Positions 56,467-64,000 of a stretch of 64,000 bases of DNA are shown here, piece after piece (within the stretch, counting starts at the first letter, position 1; each line of letters starts with the position of its first letter). The stretch comes from Polyporus tsugae. Taxonomy: Eukaryota; Basidiomycota; Agaricomycetes; Polyporales; Polyporaceae. Under the pieces are notes generated by a model. It had not been told where the DNA came from. It made no database searches and worked only from the letters and a program-made list of their open reading frames with translations. The translations under genes were made by a program, and so were the position numbers. The stretch lies in contig JAHRBS010000010.1 in the NCBI GenBank assembly GCA_024305745.1, positions 3,045,501-3,109,500 of the forward strand, read 5' to 3'.

Positions 56467-58571
56467 ATGAATCCATCCAACCCGGTGACCGTCCCTCTCG
56501 CATTTATGCAGGCGATGATGACCTCCATGCAAGCTCAACCTCCGAACCAGCTCCAGTCCGTTGGTGGTCCTCCCAACGCCGCTGTTCATGGGACCGGTCA
56601 GGCGATGCCGCAACAGGCGGGATTCCCAACCTTCTTCCTGCAGACGCCGCAAATGCAGGCTCTCCCCGGCCCTTTCTCTGTGCAACAACTCGGCGCCGGG
56701 CAACCATGGATCTTTCCCGCCCTCCAGACGGGTAACGCACACGCACCGCAGCCCTCAGGACCCCAGTCGGCTGGGGCCGTGGCAACGCAGCCTTCTGTCA
56801 AGGATATTACGGCCGGCGTCGTCGCCGCGATGAAGTCTACGCCCCAAGACACGGTCCGGGACAAGTCGATCGCCGTTGGGTGTGTGCCAGACGACGAACG
56901 AGTCCTCGTAAATGCGCTTCGAAACGCCAAGGCAGAGGGGCTGACGCCCCTCCAAGGGTTCTCCAAGCTTGATAAAGTGAGTCAATCGATATTAACGGAC
57001 CCCCCATGTTCTAGTTTAGTACTATAGACGGGGGCTGAAGCGCTGATCCCACTGTCCTAGATCAATAACCATTCAACCGCCGGTCAGTGGAGCGCGCGTT
57101 TCCTGGACTTCGACATTTCTCACCTCGAATTCTGCAGCGTGGAAAGATTACTTCTTGGAACACGTCGAAAGACTGAGCCAGAAGGTTTATCACCAGGCGT
57201 ACACGAAGATATCCGCCTCTGTCTCATCAACGAGCAGCGCAGGCGCTTCCGAACGGTATGACTTCGACGCTTGCATGCATTGGCTTGTCCGATGAGACAT
57301 ACTTATTCACATGTTAGATCGAGGACCGCTTCCGGAGGTCCGAGTGCATCACCAGCACTATGTCGTCATCCTACCTCAGGTGAGGCTGCCGCCTCAGGCT
57401 TCGAACAGATGACGCGCGACGAGAGCGCTTCCGCCAACTACTCGTCGAAGAGAGGCCCTCCCATAGAGGAGTACCACGAGGGAATACGCATTCCGTTCCT
57501 ATCTCCGGGAATCCAGTCGAAGACGCCTCGGCGGGACCCGCGAGACGATAGTCGCAAGTTCACAACAGAGGAGAAGATATTCTTCATTCATTTCCTAAAG
57601 TACCGCCTCCGCAGGGGCCCCGTTCCAAGCAAAGAACAGCTGTGCAAAGAGCTGGCGGAACAGGTACGTTCGTAGTCGTTGCAAATTGCCGCTATTCTTC
57701 CTCTGAGCATCCGAGGGCCCCCATCTGCGCAGACACCGCACCACAACGCGGGTTCGTGGAAGCGTCACTGGGACAGGGCGTGCGAGCTTCCGAACGAGAT
57801 CTACATCCAAGCTCGCAAGCGTGTCCGGAGTGACCTCCAGAGCCCCCTCCCCGCTCCACCTTCACGGGCGAGTGGCTCCCATCAGGCGGAGTTAAGCGAT
57901 GAACAAGACGATTCCGGAGATGAGCAAGAGGAAGCGGAGTCGAGCCTAGCGAGGACTCTGAGTACGAACCGACTGCTTCTCGGATCCCATCCTCCACGAC
58001 AACCAAGGGGGAGAAGCAGCGTGGTGTCCGCATATACAAGATCACCGAGGGAGACACCCGGGCCATGGCGCAGTATGTCGTGGACAAGCGCAAGTCTGAT
58101 GATGGATGGGAGCACCTCGCCGCGCGCGTTCGATGGGAGGAATTCGCCGCTCGCCCCAAGGTGCGCTCTTCTCTCATCCCATCGCTTTAGTCTAAAATAG
58201 CCTTGCCACCTGCGTAGAATAGGAAGCGTCAAGCGAAAGCATGGGCTCAGATCGAATACAAGCGTGCAAAAGGTGAGGAGTACGATTCCACCTGGCACCA
58301 TCTGAGCGCTGATGTAGAGGTCGCAGAAATCGACAGATATATCCAGGAGTACGAGGCAGAACAGGCGCCCCCCGTGGAAGAGGAAATCCTGGACCTCTCC
58401 ATCGTGGACAAGAGCGCGGACTCACAATCGAAGGTGGAAGGGATGCGAAGTACGAAGCCTGCCGGCAAACGTGCGTTGGAAAATGAGGATGGGCCCGGCT
58501 CTGAGGGGAGTATGTCTTCGACTCAGAAGCGTCCCAGGTTAGTTGAACCTACGGGGATGAGGCCGAGATAA
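56467..58571 (+). CDS. Three-Myb-like protein, array copy D (apparent frameshifts)
   Basis: Exons 56467-56976, 57061-57082 (22 nt, INNHSTA), 57138-57255, 57318-57663, 57733-58160, 58218-58272 and 58318-58571. Segments: 1, DDERVLVNALRNAKAEG...AWKDYFLEHVERLSQKVY; 2, FTTEEKIFFIHFLKYRL...TPHHNAGSWKRHWDR; 3, ITEGDTRAMAQYVVDKRK...RWEEFAARPK...IDRYIQEYEAEQ. Exon 5 is one base short of the frame near 57930-57945 (EEAESS in one frame, EPSEDSEYE in the next). The last ~10 codons also seem shifted relative to C. Closest to C, so the C/D duplication is the youngest. Probably non-functional unless the frameshifts are errors. Confidence 0.7.
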
Positions 58572-58730
58572 TGGAAATCGGTATACGATGAATTAGTTAG
58601 GACCCCTGTGCCGCTTAGGGTCTTTCCCACCAAGAACTTCTTAAGTGTTGTCGACGTAGAGCTACACTGTCATTGATGTCTTCTATATACCGTTGTACAC
58701 ACACTTTGTATTCTGCACGTTACGCTTCAC

Positions 58731-61700
58731 CTAGATGTGAACGACGATGAAAGGAACCTAAATGCCGATGATCGTTAGCATCCATCATAAGTGCAGGTAC
58801 AGCAAATTGCATACCTCGACATCCTCGCCTTCCTCGTCGCTCACCATCACCTCGACGATGAGGTGTTTGGTGTGTGGCGGGACCGGCTTCTTGCTCACGT
58901 GCTCGACGAGCTTGCTGAACTTCATCGGCAGCCGCTCCTCGCTCTTCTTCTTGCCGATGAACGAGCTCCAGAGCATGCTGACGCCCTGCGAGACCATGCT
59001 GACGTCGAGCTTGTGCTCGCGCGAGAACCAGTCCATGATCTCCTTGAGCGTCGGGTCGTTCTTGAACTCGAAGCGGTCCCAGAGCGTCCACTCGGTCTCG
59101 CCGTACTTGCTCTTCTTTGGCGCAATGGGCTCCGAGAAGCCGAAGAATGGCAGCGCGAGGTTGACGAAGCCGTTCTTGTAGTCCTCGAGGTTGGTCTTGC
59201 CGTCGATGAGCTGCAGCAGCGCGTTAGTTGAGGCGGACAAAACACCAGCATGTTGACGAAGCCATACCTTGTAGAGCTCCAAGCAGACGAGGCCAGTAAC
59301 CAGGGACGTAGTGGTGGCGATAGCGGGAATGATCTTCCCAGCAATCTGCTTCGTCGTATGCCTGTCAGCCGGCGCGATGTTGTAGTTCATCGCACGCAGG
59401 TTCGACGATGCAGTGATGAAGTCGATGTGGAAGTTGGTGTCGTCGTCCTTCTCGAACTCGACTGGGTTCAAGCGGTAGCCGACGAGGGACGACGGAGGGG
59501 GAAGCTGCTTGAGGGAGTCCTGCGGGTCGCCGTCGCCGCCAGCGTCACCCTGAGGAGCCGGGTCGTTGTCGTTGATCTGGACCTTGATACCACTCTTGGG
59601 CGTGAACTCCGGCACGATGACCTCGTCCGCGACCTTCTTAAAGATCGCAGGGTCGGACTCGCCACGCAGACCATAGTTGAACGCATGGAGGTTGGCGGCA
59701 GCGATGACATATTGCAGGTGTGTTGGCTGCAATTTACTCGTTAGCGAAAATACGAGCGTTGGAAGGAGAGATAGCCTACGTCGCTGGAGTTGAAGGTGAG
59801 CGGATCTGGTGCACGCTTGGGACCACTCCAGAATGGCTGACCAGTGCTCGTGACAGCGTCCTTCGGCAAGCTGAACAACAACTGACGGATTGAGTTGTTG
59901 TACTGCTCCTCGAACTGCAGGCGCGCCCAGACGATGCACTCCTCGAACGTGAGAGGTTTGTTCGTTACGAGGTACGACACAATCGTCTCCACCTGCTCCT
60001 TCGCCTGCCCAGAGTACTTGAGGTTGGTCTCAAGGAAGTTAGGCTCGGAGAGGTAGGAGTTAACGGCCTGTGGGGGCTTGACGAAGAGCGCATCAAATTG
60101 CTGTCTAGCCCACTATTATAACGTGCAGTGTAAGCGTTGTTCCAGGATATTGCGATAGAGCGACTTACTTCGATGGTGTGGGCGATGGCGTTGGGGAAGT
60201 TCTTCACCGTACAGACAGGCGTCTCCTTCTCCGGAGGATCTTGCGACGAAGCGTATGACTCCGTAAGGTGAGGGGCGATGACCTGAGTGTTACCCTTCGT
60301 GCCGAGCGTTCCGGATTCGAGGAGGGCCTTCTCATAGAAGACGCAGCGCTGGTCCATATATTGACGCGCCTTCACGTTGTCCAATGCGTTAGTGACACCA
60401 TCAAGGCTGGCAAAGAAGTTGGCGTCGTAGACATCTACTCTCCCGTGTCAGCAGAATAGAATGAAGGAACAAAGGTACTACTCACTCTCGGTATCAGGCC
60501 CAACAGCGTCCTGCTTGGTATCAATCTTACCCTCAAGATCGGGATTCATGGCAGCCACGGCAGCAGCCGCAACCTCAGACTTGAAGTTGCCGAGGTCCTT
60601 AGGCCGGAATAAGAACTGACGATTGAGGTTGGACTTCTCGATGGTATCCAGATCGGTGACGGTAATCTTGCCGTTAGGGCCCGATGCGAGACCCATCATG
60701 CTCCAGTTCTTGAGCATCTCACAGCCGATAGCTCCAGAACCGACAAGGAACTCGCGGAAATTAGCGATTCTTTCCTGGAACTTCCTCCCAAATACCGCGA
60801 TTTGAGCATCGTAGCGGGAGCCAATGGGCTGCACGTCCTGCTCAGAGGGAAGGTCGGAGGGCAAAGACTCGAGCGAGTCGAAGTAGAGATGCTGGAGCAT
60901 GGGGTGGAACTTCGCAGAGCAGGCTTTCAGAACTTCCTGGGCAACGAAGCCACCCAGGACAGCGTTCATCGGTGCAAGGTCACCGGTGGCTTGGAACGCA
61001 AGTTGAATGACAGTCTTCTCGTCCGCGTCCGCATCGATCTTCTTTGCCAGTGCAACGACAGCAGCGGCATCGTCGGCGTTGCGGGGGCGGGGAGACCGCT
61101 TGTTCTGCTCTTCAAACTGAGAGATCGCCTGGAAACCAGCGTGCAGAGAAGCAGGCCTATCGAACTTGGAAAAGTCGGTGATGAAGTGCTCGGGCTCCTT
61201 GAGCGACTCGCGCAACGATTTCTGTGCGTTGCGTTGGACAAACTGCACATGCACAATAGAATATGGTCACATACGAATTGCAGAATCTTCGGCATCTTGA
61301 CTTGCGTGAAGATGCCGCCGGCCTTGTACTCGCTCAAGCCCGAGGTGTCGCCAATAGCAAAGGTATAGGGACCCTTGACAGTAATCTTGCGTGGTTCGCA
61401 TCCGTTCAATTCGGTCATGCCCTGAACTTCACTGAACGTGACGAAGTCGCCGTCCTCGAGACCGTGACGAGTTTCATCTAAGCACGTAACGACTGAATCC
61501 TTGTCCTGATCAACCGAGACGATCATGCCAGACAGAGGTTGCTCGCCAGTCGGGTCCACACAAGTGAACTTCGGGCCGAAGTCGTTGAACACCGTGCTGT
61601 GCATATATACATGAATGTATGCAATCAAGGAAGAATAGCGTATATTCAACATACCCGAAGAGACCCCGTGTGTCTGCGGAGATGAAGTGCACGCCATTCT

Positions 61701-62445
61701 CATGTGTCCAGTCATTGATCTCGAGCTGCTTCTTCAGTGATACACCACAAAGGATCACGGCCTGGAACGTAATGCGTGAGATGACACCCAGAAACTTTGT
61801 TACTCTCAAAGGAGTGGACGTACCTGGAAACCTTGGATTAGGTCTACGGAGATCTCTTGACCGGGCTGACCGCCTAGATTCCGGACTGGAACATATGCGT
61901 TGAGCTCGGCAAGGCGAGGGACGGTGACCTCCGCCCGTGACTTTCCAACATCTTCTTGCCGCAAGAAGAACTACAAGGATTTAAGCATAAGACCAATCAG
62001 TGATTATAGTGTTGGGGCTTACCTGACTGCTCAAGTCTGATAATTGGACAGGCTCGGGGTCGTAAATTGTGACCGACTTCACGCCGGCAAGGATGACGTT
62101 TTTGGCTGCCATGTACAGTGTATTGGCAAGGCCGTTGCTAAGAAGAACGCGCAGCAATCGGAAAACGCACCGATTTCCACACCAAGACCCTTCACACCCA
62201 CGATGAGCACATTGGACGCTGCCATGCGTTTCATGGCTGCAAGCAGGACAGTTAAAATCAACACAATTGCAATATATGCGGGATTTGGAGCTAACCTTCG
62301 TGCCCAAGCACGTAGCTAGAGAGGGATGGTAAGTACTAGGACGCGTCGCATATAGCTCTCAGACGTACAGTTGACGGGAGTACAACCCCTCGTCAATCGC
62401 GGCTTCATCAACATCCATCGCGGATAGGAGGTTCGTGGCCGACAT
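58731..62445 (-). CDS. UBA1: Ubiquitin-activating enzyme E1
   Basis: E1 adenylates ubiquitin and loads it on its catalytic cysteine for transfer to E2 enzymes. The ATG at 62445 starts [21 protein letters not shown] short exon encodes LYVLGHE. The first adenylation half carries [15 protein letters not shown] and [19 protein letters not shown], followed by [12 protein letters not shown]. The active adenylation domain has [39 protein letters not shown] and [20 protein letters not shown]. The catalytic Cys is in [20 protein letters not shown], codon 60213-60211. The second catalytic half-domain follows ([19 protein letters not shown]), then a ubiquitin-fold C-terminus ([20 protein letters not shown]). 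The final 27-nt exon (58757-58731) encodes VPFIVVHI. Many introns of 50-60 bp. Complete and in the expected order. Confidence 0.95.
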
Positions 62446-62700
62446 GATTCGTGAAGGAGAGAGTAGAATACAACGGATGAGAGGGAGAGGTAGTGGTGGA
62501 TGTCGGGCAGAGAGGATCCTGTCCAAGGATCCTCGGCTGTGGCGGGATTACGGTAGATTACGACGCGCTTGTCGCGCACGCGACTCTGACGTAAGCCGTC
62601 TGCGCAGTGTGATCTAACCTTGATGTCGGGGCGCCTATTGAATGCAGTCGCTTGATCCTGCTTCGTCTCAGCTGTTCCTCTTCAGTTCACGCAATCAGCC
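62446..62700. promoter_or_regulatory. Divergent promoter of UBA1 and DPH6
   Basis: 255 bp between the two start codons. No TATA box is obvious. Confidence 0.45.
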
Positions 62701-64000
62701 ATGAAATATGTCGCATTGCTAAGCGGCGGAAAGGATAGCTGCTATAACCTCTCCCACTGCGCCAAAAACGGTCACGAACTCGTCGCGGCAGCTTCTCTGG
62801 GTCCTGAGCAGGGCAAAGGTTCGGCCATAACCAAGCTTCCCCGATGATCCCTTCCGACCCCGTGCAAATCAGAGGAACTCGACTCATATCTCTACCAAAC
62901 CGTCGGTCAAGACGCAATCGAATTTGTTGCACGCGCGCTCGACGTGCCGTTGTACAGACGGGTGATTACCGGTGCAGCGGTAGACCAAGGCGGGGAGTAT
63001 GGTGGACGCGATCCATCCAAAAGTGGAGGAATACCCGGTGATGAGACGGAGGATCTCTACGAGCTTCTCCTCACAGTAAAGGTGCTCACGATTTTTGTCA
63101 TTTCTTCTATGGTAGTCCCACCCTCTTACCTGGATATCTTCAGACCCATCACCCAGAAGTACTCGGTGTCTCCGTGGGCGCCATTCTCTCAAACTACCAG
63201 CGCGTCCGTGTCGAGCATGTGTATGTCCTTGGCTCAGCGATAGAGAAGATATCTCCTCACGCCGCCCAGGTGCCGACGTCTTGGTCTAACACCGCTCTGC
63301 TATCTTTGGCAGCGGGACCAGGAAGAATTGCTCACCGAGATGATTGAAGCCGGGATGGAAGCCATCTTGATCAAGGTAGCTGGAATCGGTTTGACGACCA
63401 AGCATCTGGGAAAAACCCTGGCGCAAATGCAGCCTACATTGGTGAAGCTGGTAAGTGTAATGTCGTTCTTTGTTCCTTGTAACGATTTATGCTGAACCGG
63501 CCAGAACTCGTTATACGGATCCCATGTTTGTGGTGAAGGTGGCGAATACGAGACTCTAACTCTGGATTCGCCTATGTTCAAATACCGCATCAACCTGTAC
63601 GTAGATCTGGTTCTCCCTGTCACGTTGTTCTCATGCTGGATCCAGAGACGAAGTAGAGACTGTCGTCCACTCCGACAACGACTTCGCAACTGTGGCATAT
63701 CTCCGTATCAAGACAGCGTCGCTGGTGGCCAAAGAAAACCCCATTGAATCCCAAGTCGCTGTCCCTCCAATACTTTCGGAGACGTTTTCCTGTCTTCGTG
63801 ATGTTATCTCGGGTATCCCTTTGTCACAACCTGTGGTACATGCAAGAACCTCAGCAGAACGTACCGTTCCCATTGCAGCACCCGTAGCCCCCTCGAAGCG
63901 GGTTGGTAATTGGATAGCCGTGACTAATGTGCAGAGTGAAGTCGGCGAACAAGTCGGCGAGATATCCGTAGAGGATGAAGTGCGTGATTGCTTCGAAAAG
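62701..64000 (+). CDS. DPH6: Diphthine-ammonia ligase (partial, runs off the window)
   Basis: Last step of diphthamide synthesis on eEF2: ATP-dependent amidation of diphthine. Exons 62701-62818, 62873-63081, 63144-63220, 63270-63450, 63505-63596 and 63646 to the window end join in frame. The start MKYVALLSGGKDSCYNLSHC holds the PP-loop SGGKDS for ATP. Then come EELDSYLYQTVGQDAIEFVA, VITGAAVD, ETEDLYELL, VSVGAILSNYQRVRVEHVC, TPLCYLWQRDQEELLTEMI, GMEAILIKVAGIGL, and SLYGSHVCGEGGEYETL. The sequence after 63690 begins the linker to the RidA/YjgF-like domains usual in fungal Dph6. The C-terminus lies outside the window. Confidence 0.92.

Overview
This window is nuclear DNA of a basidiomycete fungus, most likely an Agaricomycete. 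The genes are dense and intron-rich. Introns are mostly 45-65 bp with GT...AG ends, flanking exons can be as short as 12-28 nt, and genes sit on both strands in head-to-head and tail-to-tail pairs. The encoded proteins are eukaryotic and fungal. No operons, ribosome binding sites, CRISPR arrays or confident tRNA genes were seen. Exon joins were worked out by hand from reading frame, GT/AG sites and protein-family conservation. For most spliced genes the exon lengths add up to an intact frame.

Layout. 0.7-25.8 kb is a conserved housekeeping block: PCF11 (-), RPL9/uL6 (+), STE14/ICMT (-), mitochondrial EF-G2 (+), an unrecognised nuclear-looking protein (-), an MFSD10-like MFS transporter (-), PUS7 (-), URA3 (+), DOM34/pelota (-), a phosducin-like TXNDC9/PLP1 protein (+), a DNA photolyase (-) and a secreted GtaA-type glutaminase (-). 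A second, decayed glutaminase copy follows at 27.3-29.0 kb. A complete Ty3/gypsy chromovirus lies at 30.3-37.3 kb on the minus strand, with 418-bp LTRs and a 5-bp target duplication. Its pol frame carries four TGA stops. A WTAP/Mum2-like gene (+) follows at 38.6-39.8 kb, then a gene-poor, GC-rich stretch of about 4 kb, a poorly supported Ser/Pro-rich ORF (-) and a GH18 chitinase (+) at 45.8-48.1 kb.

The most unusual region is 48.5-58.6 kb. It holds four consecutive same-strand paralogues, each about 2.1-2.3 kb, with the same seven-exon structure including a 22-nt microexon. Each has a Gln/Pro-rich N-terminus and three helix-rich, Myb/SANT-like segments, the second resembling the Rap1-type Myb. 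Copies A and B are intact; C and D each show an apparent frameshift. The window ends with UBA1, the ubiquitin E1 enzyme (-), divergent from DPH6, diphthine-ammonia ligase (+), which runs off the right edge.

Many of the housekeeping genes act in translation or RNA modification: RPL9, EF-G2, PUS7, DOM34, DPH6, WTAP-like and PCF11. They use separate promoters, so this looks like chance neighbourhood and not a functional cluster. The accessory part (glutaminase duplicate, retrotransposon, Myb-like array) shows local duplication followed by decay.
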